Translations under genes and position numbers: made by a program
Shown here: positions 30,531 to 45,400 of the stretch, in pieces
Layout: each line of letters opens with the position of its first letter
How positions within the stretch are numbered: position 1 is the first letter of the stretch
The notes under the pieces: generated by a model
What the model saw: only the letters and a program-made list of their open reading frames with translations
Database searches by the model: none
Told to the model about the DNA's origin: nothing
Assembly: GCF_029227915.1 (NCBI RefSeq)
Contig: NC_079886.1
Location: 21,180,501-21,244,500 of the forward strand
Length of the DNA: 64,000 nucleotides
Direction: 5' to 3'
From: Hydractinia symbiolongicarpus
Lineage: Eukaryota > Cnidaria > Hydrozoa > Anthoathecata > Hydractiniidae

Positions 30531-33473
30531 ATACACACGTTGCATTTTGTTTATTGGTTTTTTGATGATTTCATCAACACATCTGCTCTGAAATGGGTAA
30601 ATTAGATTTAGGAAATTGATCCCAGGTAGTCCCTAGTTACCCACACAAGATTTAATGTCAGTTATTTCCACCTGCTTTCAAGTTATGTTAGCCCTAAACT
30701 TAAAAGTGCAATGCAATGACTTCACTAATCTTAACCTTTGCCTTGATGCCAATATTGGTAATATTGTGGGAGGTAGTAGTAACAATCATCAACATAAGGG
30801 ATTGCGATATGCGATCTATTTTTGCAAACTTGCGATAAAAAAGTGAATAAAATACACAAATTTGAGATCTCAAATTGACATTTTTCTTGTATTTCTATCT
30901 TAAATATTTTTTTAATAAAAAGTTTTAACAAAAGAAGTATCACAAAACACGTTTTTTATCCAGCAGTCTGTTTGTTTTTTATGAAAAGTGTTTTTAAAAG
31001 AGTTTGGCATCAGTTTTGTCACAGGGAAAGTTTATTTTTTTACTTATTCACAAATAATATAATAATAAAAATATTTGTGGGTTAATTAATCCACTTAGTG
31101 CACTCTTTTGCTTTAGTGAATGACTTCAAACAAAATTAATAAGGACAACACAACCAATAGATAGTACTTGTGGCATGGTTCCAAATACTATCCGACTGAG
31201 TTTTGTTGACTTATACCAATCAAGCATCAGAACATCAGCGCGTAGTAAAGGGGCCTTCTTAACCCAACTACAGACAAAAAGTTCTTAGAAATTTAAAGAT
31301 AATATTAAACCAGAGTATATAGCGCTTTTTAGTCTGAAATAACTGCATTTATGCAAATACATCTAAGTACAGTATTAGTATGTTGATGTTTTTATAGGCT
31401 TAAGAAAATTGTAACAAAAAAAATCCACTTTGCAAAAGCCACAGACAGACACACAGAAGGTCTGTATTATTATATAGACACAGCCCATCACAGACTGATT
31501 GTGTGATTAAAAGAACCCAATAAGATATTGTGGAAAAAACATTTAAAACACTCTACTGGGGTAATAATGAGTAATAAAGGAGTATACACTCAATCATAGT
31601 GCCATGTTTTTCCTTGGTTGGTTTCTCTGGTTGGTTGGTGTGTTAACATTTTTACCTCCATTACGTAATCACATAGACACGTGCAAGTAAATATCCAGAC
31701 TGTGATTCCACGTATATTAGATTTGTTCATAATCAACAAACTCTCTAGCGATCTGACTTCTGCCAAGATGGATTCTCCATATTGCTGTTTGATGTTATTG
31801 AAGATATTATTTTGGTTTGTCTGTTCAGTATTCATATTACTGTGGAAAGTAAATTTAATTTTGTGACCATAAATATTTTTTTCCACTAATATTTATTTCC
31901 ATTGATAATAAGGTAATTTACATCTTTATAATAAAAATCTTTGGTTTTTAGTGTATTTTGACAGTCTAATATTTAGTAATATTGAAAGACACCAAGTCGT
32001 AAGCAAATTTTGTCCATTGTTAGGTATTTTTACGCCTAAATTAGAAAATCATTCTAAAAATTTTAATTCTTAAAGAAAATGTGTCTTTACTTGTTGCTGC
32101 ACTTCATGTTGGTGCTGATTTCTCAACAGTTTCTTGCTAACTCTAATATAACTGAAAGTGCAAATATTTGATTAAATCATTTTCATTTTGAGAAATTAAT
32201 TTCTCGCATACTTGTATATATTGTAACAGTGTTTCCATGGAAACTAAACATTTTAATTTTTAATACATTTAAACATTAAAAATCCAAAAAATAAGTAAGT
32301 GTTTTTACAAATTTCACAACTTCCAAAGATGAAAAATTTTGCTTTTTAAAAAAACAAACAAGTAAACTTAACTTTTAATGTGTTAATTTTTTGCACTGAG
32401 GCGTGTAACAGGCCATATAATTTTTGTTTTCAATCAATTTTAACATCAAAGTTTTAACAGGTCACGTAAAATAATAAAGAAAAAGGCAAAAGTTACCCCA
32501 ATTTGTTTTGTATTATCTGGTTGAAATATATATTCTTGCAAAAACTTTTTCCTGTGTTTTTTGCAGAGGTTGATAATAATAGTTCTGATTTGTTTTTATT
32601 TTTCTCCCTCTTCATTTTTTCTTCAGCTTTTTTATTTTTTCAAAGCCATAATAACACTTAAGTAAATTATTTTAATATATTTGTTTTGTTTTATATAATA
32701 GATTAAAAAAATAGAGTAGTTTTTATTTTATCACACTAGAGCAGTTTCCTATTTTTTAAACTAAAAAGTTTTTTTTTTAAGTGGCTTATTTATTTATTTT
32801 TGTTTTTTATATTTTCCGTCACATATTGTTTTGTTAGGTTAATTTTTATCTGTATTTATTGAAGTGAAAAATTGGAGATGCAGCCATTGCTGTTGTTGTG
32901 TTGTTTTTCTTCTTATTTGTTGTTTTTCTTATTGATGATTTTTTTTCCTAACACCCTGCTTTTGTTTTTACTTTTGTTTACAAAATTAAAACAGAATATA
33001 ATTAGTAACATTATCTTTTAAAATATAGAGATGGGTTCATTTTTTTGGTCTTTTTATCAGAGAAATATTAAAATGAACCCTATTTATTTATATTTTAAAC
33101 TTAAAAAAACCATATATAGTATTAGTATTACCTTACCTAGTATTACCTAGTATTTTTGCTTATTTCACCACAAAAACTTAATTGTTTTGGTATAAAATAG
33201 CAAATATAGTACGAGGTATAGTTAGAAAGATATTGAATATTTTTTTCTTTCTATAACTTTTTGTAAAATATAAAGTTAGTATTTGTATTTTTTTTATTTA
33301 TTTTAGGTTATTTATAAATTAAACATAAGATATAAAATTGGCTTTCTTCTTTCTGCTTGCTCATATTTGTGTGCATATCTATTTTTATTATGTGTTGACT
33401 GCATATGCAAAAGATTGGAGAAGAAATATAAATACTTTCAGCAAAGCAGAAATTAACTGTGACAAATAGGACA
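30531..33473. other. Intergenic interval upstream of adenylyl cyclase
   Basis: Very T-rich on the plus strand, with no recognised coding exon except a Penelope-like fragment at 31725-31860. A 5' non-coding exon of the cyclase could lie here but cannot be called. Confidence 0.4.
31725..31860 (-). mobile_element. Penelope-like element 5' ORF fragment
   Basis: On the minus strand a leader (ACTTTCCACAGTAAT) and ATG at 31835 match the sequence at 11632-11690 almost base for base. The frame reads MNTEQTNQNNIFNNIKQQ, then GESILAEVRSLESLLI. This resembles the start of Penelope-like reverse-transcriptase ORFs. It stops being recognisable within about 40 codons. Confidence 0.45.
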
Positions 33474-36400
33474 ATGATAAATAAATTACTATCCAAAAAA
33501 GCTCGTGCAGTTTCTCGTGGAGTTATTTCTCCTGCTTGCAATGAATCAATGGAATGTATTGATGAACATGAAAGTGAAGTTAAAAATTCAAAAGTTGCAA
33601 ATATTTTTCAAGCAAGAAGTTCTGAATTATTATCAGGAGGTGCATCAAGACAATCAGATGCTATTAATTATCCTAAGAATGCAGAGAAACGGAAAAGAAA
33701 GAAAACATTTACTTTTAGAAATTCTATATTAGAAGCAGTACCATTTCCGTCAATCAAAATTGAAAACTTATACAAGAGATATTTCTTCCGCTTAAATCAA
33801 AATTTTATAAACTGGTTTTTAGTGTTGTTAATTGTTATTTCAGCCATAGAGATTGGTCTTCATTTTACTTACAACATAAAAAGATTGTTTCGTTTTGCCA
33901 GAGGTACTTATCTGGCTATACAGACTTCAATATATGCAATATTATTGAGCATCTCAAACTGGAGAGGAGCTTCTGGCCGGATGCTTATTGTTATTTCTGG
34001 TGTGATAGTATTTTCAAACTGTCTGACAATTGTCTTTAATTCAGTATTACTCGTTGATGTTCATCATGGTCTGACGGAGTCATTATCGTTTACAATGTTT
34101 TCAATATATATGGTTTATGTTATGCTTCCTTTACAGACCCGTGTGTCGATATTTTGTGGTTTGTTATTAACCGTTACTCAACTTGTAGTCAGTGTGGCCA
34201 GTGAATCTAATTCGACCCATATAGGACGATTAGTAAGTAGTTATGAAGGAAACCCTCTATAATTATTGGTGTTGAATTATTTCAATTTTGGTTTTGTTAA
34301 CTCTGCTAAGTCATGAAAAGTCAAAAATGTTTTTGTCAAGTAAAATTGAGGCAAACAAAATTGAGATTTTGTCATATAATACATAGTCAGGAGTTTTATT
34401 GTTTTGACACTGTAGGGATTTTTGTTGTGTTTACTTTTTTAGACCACAGCAAATGTGCTGCTATGTATAGCTGTCAATATTGCTGGAATTTTCACACACT
34501 ATCCCTCTGAGCAGGCTCAGAGAAAAGGATTTTTAGAGACAAGGGGATTTGTTCAAACAAGGATAAATTTACAAACAGAAAATGAGGAACAGGTTTGCCA
34601 GATATTTGTTTTTCAACATTTGTATTAGTTTTCAAAACTTATTTTGGCTATAAAAATGTGTTATGAATTGTCATGTAGATCGAAATGCTAACCTAGTATA
34701 TGTGACTTTTAGGAACGCTTGTTGTTATCCGTATTACCTAGACATGTGGCCACAAAAATAAAAGCTGACATTGAACTAGAACAGGAGCGGACTGGTCAAT
34801 TCAGTAAAATTTACATTCAAAGACACATCAATGTAAGGTAAGGTATAGATTCTCATATTTTTGATTTAAATTCTGTCTATTTTGTTTTAGAATTCCATTA
34901 CGCTGTCTTATTTAAGCAATACAAGACTAGTCAAACTTTGCAAACTTTTTAAATAACGTAAACATTAAGATAATTTGAGTGCTACTCAAAAATTTTTTTT
35001 TTTACTTCTTAGGATATATTTTGATTGGAGAAGTTTTCCTTTAAATCTCAACGATAACTTAATGTGCGACCCTAATAATTTCAAATTCTGTTTTTTATCT
35101 TATTTGTTGCTTAAAATGCTCTTATTAATTTAAACTTTCAGACTAACATTAATAATTAACTTCATTATGTGGAATAGTGTTAAAATAGTTTTATTTTATA
35201 TCCTATTATGTATTGTCTGTTTTTTTAACAATGGGTTGTTCGTCTATTATTAGATTATTTAGTCTGTAATGACATTTTAAACTTTTTTTTATAAATAAAT
35301 AATTTATTGAAATAACATAATAATACTTCTGGGTATTGTAAATAATTGTGTCTTCATATATATATATATATACCTTTATATATACCCAGTCAGTACCATT
35401 TACGTTAGAGATGTAGTCACAGAAAGTAGGTTGAAAGTATGTACAATGCCAGAATTGTTCTTCTCAAATTTTTTTTTGATATTGTTATAACATATGTTTT
35501 TCAGATAGCATATTCCCATGTCCATATATTGATATAACTGTGAGAAAGCTGCATCTGTTTTTTATGTTATATTTTATTTCCATGGTATATTTCACCACAT
35601 ACTTTTTTTCTCACACTGTCAATTTTTTAAAGAAAGATTATTTTGCATGTATACTCTTTTTGTTACAATTATTTTCCTTTTCATGCCAAATAACATTGTT
35701 AACTTTTAAAAAGTTCTTAGACCATCTATAAATTAGCAGGAAGTGCAGCTACTTTTTTTAAATTTTTACTCGTTAAGATAATGGAAACAACTAAAAAACA
35801 AATCTTTAAATGTACAGAAATAGCAGTCTGCACACTGCTAATGTGAATCTAAATGCTGCCATTTTTATTTTTAGAGACAAAATGTTTCCATTGTGTTCAT
35901 CATTAATGAAATATACAGAATTTGTCTTACTTTTATTATGTGATACTAGGAATATATATATAAGACTAACCTGTAGGTTATCTTCGCAATAGTTCTTTCT
36001 GTGTATAACGCAATGCTAAATTAGTGTGATTGATTCAACTCAACACTATGGAACACCACTTTTACTAAACACAACGAAATACCAATGATACTGGTTCAAC
36101 ACAATTAAAACCCCACCACCAAGTGATTCTTATTAATAATCGCCTAGATAGAAGTTCAGCAATCTCCCTCTATTTTCTTTCTGTTTGGGGTTCAGTTGGT
36201 TATTCAAATGTGAGAGGAATTTATAGCGACTCCTACTCGCTTAGTACAGTGGTGTTGGGGCAAAACTGGCTTTACTCCAAAACCCTCTACTGTACTAGTC
36301 TTGGTTAAGTCATCACTACATGTATCTCTCTTTCTTCTTGTGATTACTTGTGTGGAATTTAAACATGAAAAATTCTAAAAGATAAAAACTCAAAAAAAAC

Positions 36401-39400
36401 TTTAATTTTTGAACACAATATTCAAAAATTCGTAACTCAACATTTAATTGGTCACTATTATTCTTCATGACCCCTCTGTAGCACATTCATTAAGAGTGTG
36501 CTATTTGCTCCTTGTTTTGTTATTACATCTGCTAACTGATGTTTGGTAAAAATCCACTTTAATTCAATCTCTTTCTGATTGATACTCTGTCTAAGGGAAG
36601 CCATATCAACCCTTAACCGTTTGTCTTCCAAAGACTTTGTTGAATGGGCAGGTTTGAACAAAGTCTTTGGAAGACAGCATGACATAAGATGCCTTCTAGA
36701 TTAGTATTCAACACTTCATTTATCACATTCTTCACCCATATGCATGTATCAACACCATTAACAAGAGCTAATGTCTCAGAAGCAAGAGTGCTACGCGCAA
36801 CTCTCTTAATATTTTTAGACTGCCATGTGATAGGTGCCATAAGATTCTCAACACCTTTTAGGAAAATAAAAATTCCACTTTGAGAGCTGCCATCTTGAAG
36901 ATTCCCAAATGAAGCATCAGAATATAAGATCAGTTGTAATGGAAGCTTAAGCTTCCAAAATTTCAAGGAAATGTTGAGATCCAATTTCAACTTCTTTACC
37001 ACTCTATTGGCGCTCATGACATCATCAACTACTGCACAGTTTAGTTTTGTGCTTAGCTGGCACACATCAAATGAAATTTCAGGCCTTGATTGTGATGACA
37101 TCCAGTTTAGTTGCCCACATATGCATCGGAAGTTAGATTATTCTTCATGTGATAGTTGTCTATGTCTGTCTGTTGTGTTTTGCATCTCGAGCAGTTCCAT
37201 AACTGCCACATAGTTCTTTTGGTCATAGTTAATAGAACCATTAGATTGTTGTATATTGACACCAACATATTTGAAATTGAAGTAATCTTCAGATCCAATG
37301 AGAAAAGTTTCTCTGATAGGCGAAATGACCTTCACTTGAAAATCATGGGATCCTCCCATAGAAAATTATCAACATGTATTACAATCAGTCCTTGGCAGCA
37401 GCAGTCTTGAATCCAATAAAATAATGCTTCATCAAATAAAGACATTCTCAACCCCAAGCCGATTAGCTCTTCCTTCACACATTGATACCAAGCTCTTGAA
37501 GCATCAGCAAGGCCGTCTACAATTTATTTAGTTTCCAAAACACACCTGTTGTATTTACTTCCTTTGGGGGCTTTATGATAACCTCTCTGTCAATCTGGTT
37601 GCCTTGAAGAAATGCAGTCTTGACATCAAGGTGTGACATTCCCAATCGTAGGTTGCTAACATCGTAAGTACAATGCGAAGACTTTCTTTAGAAAAAATTG
37701 GGGAGCCCTTAGTCAAATTTTTGACTTCTCCATCTTCGAAACCTCTTATGACCAAACGAGCTTTAACTATTTTTTATCCCTCTGTATTCTTAGTTGTGAC
37801 CACCCATCTTGTGGATATTACAGATTTACCTTTATCTTCTATGGTGGAGAAAACTTTGTTGTCCTCCCAATTGGCTAATTCTTTATACTTTGCATTTAGG
37901 ACCTTATCTGTAACACTTGCTTGAGTCAATAATAGTACTTCTTCAGTTTCATTTGTCTCAACAACAGGTTGCCAGTCACTCACACATCTCTTGAAATCTA
38001 ACCAATTTATTTCACCTGTGTCTTCATTTTGGACATTTAAACAGCTATCATACTGTCTGCCTTCTTTTCCTTTTCTGCTCACTTTTCCTGCTCTGCTGTG
38101 GTTTAATCCCCTTGTCCATTCACTGTCGGGAGTTAGCTTGTAAATGATTTTTGTCTTCAACTTTGGTATTCCTGGGACTGTTGACGAATTGCTAACATTT
38201 TGATTGGTTGTGATTTCATTTGTTGATATCTTGTGTGTTGTTGTTTTGTTCTTGAGGCACCGTCTGATGTTGTTTCTTTTGTTGTTTGTAAATTTGTTGT
38301 TTTCTCATTTTCTGGTTCTTCTGTATTGTTACTGTCAAAATCATCTGCACCAACATGTTTTACAAGGACTTGCTTATTCTCATGTCCAATTACAGTGCCT
38401 GGTCCATGCCATTTTTCACTGTCTTTTCTCAAATAGAAAACTCTATCTCCATTGATATATCGCTCATCATTGTAACACTGAACTATGCCTCAATGCTCTT
38501 CGTTTACGCTCAGAAGACTCTGCTACTATAAAAGCTCTTTGTGATGCATGCATTACAGCAAGGTTATGGGCCACGGTTTCACTTGAAACTGTGTCATTCA
38601 TAGCTGGCAAATGATCAGTGAGGATGCAGGGATAGTCGTGATTTTCACCATAAACAAGTTGATTTGGTGAAAGTCCCTTGTTGTTTGATAAAGAATTCTT
38701 TGCACTTACAGCCCAGAATAGTGCGGGATTGTGTGTACATTTTGTGTCTTCAATAATTTTTTTCAGCATTTCCTTAATCATACCATTGTGTTGTTCACAT
38801 AGTCCGTTTGACCTAGGACTTTCAGCCAACAATAGGGCACGGTCTTGGTTTTCTGTATTTGATGCACACTTCACAAGAGTTTGATACTTCATCGATGACT
38901 TTCATAACTTTACTTTGGTTATTTAAGAAGGAATTAGATGCTTTGATGAGAGATTTTAATTTTTCAGCACTTGGTTGACAAAATTGACAATGAAGTTTGA
39001 TAATCTTACTTATTTTCTTGATTTTGTACTTGCACAAACAAAAGCAATCTGGGGTAACAAGTGGTCATGTCTCTTTCCATCCATCTTTATTATGTTTTTG
39101 TTCAAAGGTATGCAATAGTGACCTGTAGTGGTAAATTTTAAAGGTTGGTATTCTCCAAACATTGTAACCGAATCATTGCTAAAATCTAAAACTGCCTCTG
39201 CTTTTTTCATGGAAGCTTGACTCAGTAACAAAAGAATTTCTTTTGAGACAATTTCCGTCTCCAGATACACTTCTTTTGAGCCAATAATTACAGGTAAGAA
39301 CACTCTTTTCATAGAACAAACTGCTTCACTATCTCCAAATTTAAATCTTATTTGGCTGGGATGCTCTTCGGGCAATCTATAATTTTGAAGATTATCAATA

Positions 39401-42400
39401 AAACATTGATACCAAGCATTACCACAAACGGTCTTTGTGCAACCACAGTCTAAAACTGCACATGACAGGGTTTCACCGACCAGAGATTGCATTTAATCCT
39501 TTCTCATTTTTGCAAATAAAGTAACCTTAGAATGACTATCATCTTTTCTAACATACTCAGGTTCCTGATTCTCATAAGAGTGTAGACAGTTTGAAGCCCA
39601 GTGATATATAGATTGGCAAATATTGCATCTTGATGGACTTCCAGATTGATCGGGTGGATTCATTATTCTATCGTTGGGTCTGGTTTTTCTTCCTTCATAT
39701 CTCTGATTTGAAGCAGCTGCAGGTCTTCCTCTTCTAAACCTTGAGCGTTGATATCCCCCTCTTTGAGTGAAGTAATTTTGCTCAATTGTATCTGCACTCG
39801 CCTGAAGAACTGGTTCTATCTTTACTTCAGTGTATGTTCCTAATAAAGCCACAGTATCCCCAAATATTTTCTTTAACTACAGTACCATTGCATCATACCG
39901 TAATTCATATAAAGTTGCTATTGCTAACTGTTGCTGCTCTGGTTCAAGGTTGGCACTTTGTAGAACTCTATATGCCAACACTCCATCAGGAAGTACCATA
40001 TGATGTCCTTGGATATTATGGTATAACCGTTCAAACTCTATAAGATTGTCATTCATACTCATCTCAGGCAGTCGTTTAAATCTTTCAAAGGTTTCATAAG
40101 CTAGGTAAGCAGTTTGATTCTCATCTTTTAAATATATTTTGTCCAATCTGTTAGTAATGGCTTTTACTCCAGTTGCTGCACATATCTGTCCAATGTCTAA
40201 TTCTAGAACTGATTCTTTAGCTTTTCCCTTTAAGCCCATGAATTTAGCTGCCCCTTGTTTTTCTGTCTTTAATTCTACCAGTGATTGCCATATTTGCACT
40301 TCTTTTTTCCAATTTTTGTAACTGGTCTCTTTGTCTAATGATGTTGGGGAGACCCAACTTTTTGACATTTCATTTTTATTCCTCTGCTACCATTGTTAAC
40401 TAGGAATATATATAAAAGACTAACCTGTAGGTTATCTTCGCAATAGTTCTTTCTGTGTATAACGCAACGCTAAATTAGTGTGATTGATTCAACTCAACAC
40501 TATGGAACACCACTTTTACTAAACACAACGAATTACCAATGATACTGGTTCAACACAATTAAAACCCCACCACCAAGTGATTCTTATTAGTAATCGCCTA
40601 GATAGAAGATCAACAATCATAAATCGTAAAACGTTATATTTTCATCTCATTGTTACTGATTTGAATCTTTAAAAAATGGCCTGAAGAGCCAGAGATAACC
40701 ATTCAAAGCATGGATGCACTGATAAATGATATATCCAGGCTAACTAGCACAGCAAAGGCTGATTTACACAGGGTTTTATCAAAAATTCCTCCCAAGCAAA
40801 GAGGATAAATAAATCCGATAATTGATAAAGATTAACATTTTATCTAACTCTTTGATGTAAAAAAGTATATCAACAAAATGTATAATTTTAGTACACAATG
40901 TATTTCCAAATGAAACAATAAAATGTGCAGTGTAAATCAGACTTAAGGTGCAACAAATTATTTTGTCATTTCTTTTTTTTTTAAAGTTGCATACATATAT
41001 TTGCCACAAATAAATAAATAAACTTACAACAACACCAAAAAAAAAAATAAGGATTCAACAGTTCAACGTCGTTTTACTTGATAATTTAGGATCGAATAAG
41101 TGACAATTCACTCTGTTTACTTCCTTTTTTCAATACAGAAAATCAGCAAACAACTTGAACTGAAAAGGTGTATCGAATCTGATTGACATATTTATACTTT
41201 TAATAACGCTTTATACACAGGAAGACTTTAGCTGTCTTTCCTTTGGGAATATCTTTTTCATTGTAAGTCAAATTCTGTTATTTCAGTAATATTGCTCTAA
41301 ACGATCTGTACTTAAAAAAGAAAACTTGGTGATTTTTAAAATGTAATAGCTTTCTCTGTTTAAAAGGTAACAAAAGCAAAAATCCTTTTAAACCCTATTA
41401 TTTTGAGTGTTGATATTTTACATCTTGTGGAATATATTTTTTGTCATGCAATTTTATTTCCACCTTTTACGTCTTATATTTAGCATTTTGTTTGCAGACA
41501 TCGAAGGTTTCACACAGCTTGCTTCACAATGTACTGCACATGAACTGGTTAAAACGTTAAATGAGCTTTTTGCAAGATTTGATCAATTAGCAGTGGTAAG
41601 CTGTATAAATTTAAATCGTTATATTTCCCCAATGTTTTTAAAGAAAGAATGAATCAACATTTTATAAAACCTATTGTTAGCAGATATTTTTTGTTTTATA
41701 TTTTATTTTAAAAAAGTAATATTTAATCCCTTGAATGAAATTAACAGCAAATTGTTTTTTAATGGAACGAACAACTCTCATAAACAGAAAGTCATTCCAT
41801 CACATCTAATTTCCTATTTTACATCAGATTGAGACTAAAAAACATAGCTAAGCCATTGCATTGTGTACATTACTTTTGGGCCGAATAACCTATAAATTGA
41901 CGCCTACTCCCCTGCATGTGTATCTAGGGCAGCCTGGGACTAAAGTTGATCCAATTCTTTAAAGCATAGCCAGGCAACTAATTTTTGGACTAGGTGTTAA
42001 CTATATCATTTAAGAACCTTTAATTTCTTCTTAACTGTCCATTAAGGACTGTAAAGTTTTTTATCATCATTTTAAACTTCAAGTTTTAGAAGCCACCGAA
42101 CTATCTAAATTTTTCAATAACATTTCGAATAGAAACAGTTAACCATATCATCAAAACATCATCGAAGTATATATGTCTAACCAGTAAAACCTCTCTGTAG
42201 CAGACACCATCAGAAATTCTAAAAAGTATTTACTATACAGATGTATCTGGAACATAGAAGTTCTTATTGAATTGGCTTATATTAGTTCAAAACCATTCCC
42301 TGAGCTGTTACGGTAAAGCGAATTTCTGAATTTGGAAAAATAAGAAGTAATAATGTCTTTTTTATTATTTTAGAAAAATCATTGCATGAGAATAAAAATC

Positions 42401-45400
42401 CTTGGTGATTGTTATTACTGTGTCTCAGGATTGCCTGAAGCTCGACCAGATCATGCTCATTGCTGTATCAATATGGGTCTTGATGTCATTGATGCTATAT
42501 CGTATGTAATTTACATATTTAATTTTTATCAACACCCAAAATTGTCTAAGAAGGGACATAGTTTACTTCTACAATTCCAGGATTAAAAATGACCATAATT
42601 TATTTGCAAGGTTTTAATCAGGAAAAGGTAGATGATTGTAAATCATAAAAAGTAAACAATTATATGCGTAAAGTAAACTACTCCATGAAAATATAACATG
42701 TTGTCTTTAAAAAAAGTAGTTTAATAATTTATTGTGCTATTCTATGCTTAGTTGGTTTCTTCTTTCAACAAACCGATCTTGTTTTTCTAACCTGACAACA
42801 ATTCATTTTTTTATAAGCAATAAAAAATAAGTCAAAAAAAGCAACTCACTTTTTATAAAAGTGTATTCCCCAACATTTTTATTTATAATCAAATTTCAGT
42901 CCTAAGAAATATATACCTTCTTTAGTATTGTGAGAGATGCTACAGGTGTCAATCTAAACATGCGGGTTGGTGTGCACACGGGAAATGTTCACTGTGGGGT
43001 GCTTGGATTAAAAAAGTGGCAATATGATGTTTGGTCAACAGATGTGACTATAGCAGGTCATATGGAATCGGGTGGCATGCCTGGGTAAGTGTTAGGATAG
43101 ACTCTTTTTATTGTCTTTTATTGTTTTTAACTTTGATTCTAAAATTCTTCTTTTATTTCACAATATGAAAGTTTAGTTGAAAACGAATCCTTTCCTCATC
43201 ACTGAACAAAATAAAAAATGATGTTGTTGACCTTTTAGTATAATAACAGTGAATTTAAAAACATAAAAATTAAATCTAAATAACTCACCAATTGTCATTT
43301 TTTTGTAGGCGGATTCACATTACCAAAGCTGTTTACGAAGAAGTGAAGAATGATTTTAAGGTTGAGGAAGGTAATGGTTGTAGTCGTGATGCATATTTAA
43401 AGGAACAGAACATTCACTCATACTTCATTATGCCAGCTGGTAAAGATACTGAAATGATAGCAGTTGACGATCCTAATGTGAGAATTTTGTTTAATAAAGT
43501 GACATGTTTTAAGTATCGTTTTATTTTTCACTTTATGCATGATGAACACTAAAAGAATGTTCATATTGATCGATGTGAAGTTGCAAACTGAAATTTGGTT
43601 TTGCTACTTTACCTTAACCAGGCCAATTTGTTGTGTCCTTTTTCTAATCATGTTGTATTTAATTTCAACAATTCAATTTGTTTAGAAGAAAGGACCAAGA
43701 AAAGGTTCAGTTGTAGCAAATTTGTGGGCTGCCCAGCCATTTTCGAAAAAGTTTTTTGAGGTAAGAAAAATAATGGATATGGAAAATTAATTTTAGTTAT
43801 GTAAAATACGGGATAGCTCTCTATTGTGTTATCTTGTTGTTCAGTGCAACTGTCTACAGCAAACTTATGGTTAAATTTACACCATGCAAAAGGGGTAGAA
43901 AATATACAGGTTGTCAAAATCATATAGTATAAATGATGCAGATTTGGAGTTTTTTAGTCAAGTCTTTTTGTGAAAGGTTGTGGTAGAGCGTTCACCTTCA
44001 GTGCGGGAGGTCTTTGGTTCAGACCACAGCCGAGTCATGCCTGAGACTATAAAAGTGCCAATCTATCTTTTCTGCTTAGCGTTCAGCACGAGTATAGGAT
44101 TGATCTTAGGTGGTTGTCTAGTTCAGCAGCTGTTACGCTTGCACGCCTTTGGTAGCTCAAATGGGAGCTTTAAATGCAGGACTCTCATTAATAATAATTC
44201 TATTAGGAACTGAATAGGATATCCTATAATAATGTGAGGTAAAATTAATTCCCGCAAAATTTAATTTTTTATTTTAAAAAACTAGTCACACTTATTTTTA
44301 TTGTGAATTAAATTTATTTATTGTGAATTAAAATTAATTAATTAAACACCCTGACTAATGCCCATCAAATTCTTTTCTTACAAAATGCTAACTTAAAATA
44401 AATTCGATCCTTTTGTAAACATTGTTATTTTCTTTATTTTAGGATGTGGATGATGATCAAGAATTGAAAGAGAAAAAAATGAGAGCAAGGTAAAAAATCA
44501 AAATGTATTTACTAATCACCCCCTGACCTGGTCATGAAAAAAAAACTAGCTACAAACCTTTGAAAAAACAAAAGGAATTAAATTTTCCACTAGCTGGAAG
44601 CATGCATTGCAACCCCTTGTTACATAAAATATGTCGTTTTGGGCCATTTTGTGTAAAGTTAAATTTTTTAAATTTCTTGCTGTAGGTTGGGAATAACAAC
44701 AGTGTTATCGAACAGCTTGTCCCATCCTGACGATGCTGTGAATGAATTTTTGGAAAGAGCTATTGATGCCCGAAGCGTTGATCAATTAAAAAGAGAGAAC
44801 CTTCGTCCAATATTTTTAAAATTTTATAAAAAAGACTTTGAAGACAAGGTAAGCATTAAAATGACGTCATGTTTACAAAAATGGACAAAACTCGTACAAT
44901 TTTTACTTATTCGTGTATTTAGTTGACTTCACAAAAAAATTACTCTGTACCAGCCTCTTTGTTTTTTTGCTTATTTTGTTGTGTCTTGGAAAGATGTCAC
45001 ATTTCTTTCAGATGTTTTATGGTGGACACTTTTAATGTACTACAGTTTAAAGTTTTATGTTTCTTGTTAATTTATTTTCATAGTATAACGAAGACACAGA
45101 TACGATGTTTTTCCCCAATATGGTTTTTTCTGCATTCGTTTTCATTGTCATCATTTGTGTCAATCTTATTGTTCTTCCAAGGTATGACTTAAAAACTTTC
45201 TAGTACCAACAGTTATGACCAATGTAAAACAAAAGATTAAATATATAATATATAATAAATATTTATATAAATAAAAAGTACGTACTCGTTTAGATCAGCT
45301 GAGAATCTTTATGTATATTTGGGTGTTTTCCTCTTTCTGCTTTTGTTGATGTTAGCAAGTTTTGCTCACAAAAAGCAGGTAAGTTTGTAGTAATATAGAA

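Larger units (their letters stand above)
35941..40615 (-). mobile_element. Ty1/copia LTR retrotransposon in cyclase intron 3
   Basis: The two LTRs (35941-36161 and 40394-40615) frame gag-pol on the minus strand, antisense to the cyclase. Order: Gag 40368 to about 39495 with zinc knuckle [14 protein letters not shown]; protease from about 39490 with [11 protein letters not shown]; integrase remnants about 39037-38467; RVT_2 reverse transcriptase about 38000-37140; RNase H about 37100-36460. A primer-binding site TGGTAGCAGAG sits just inside the 5' LTR, compatible with initiator-Met tRNA priming. A polypurine run borders the 3' LTR. Defects: an in-frame TAG within Gag (about 39888), a stop between Gag and protease, a gap in the integrase core, further frameshifts, and loss of one reverse-transcriptase catalytic Asp. 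Non-autonomous as it stands. No clear target-site duplication. Confidence 0.9.
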
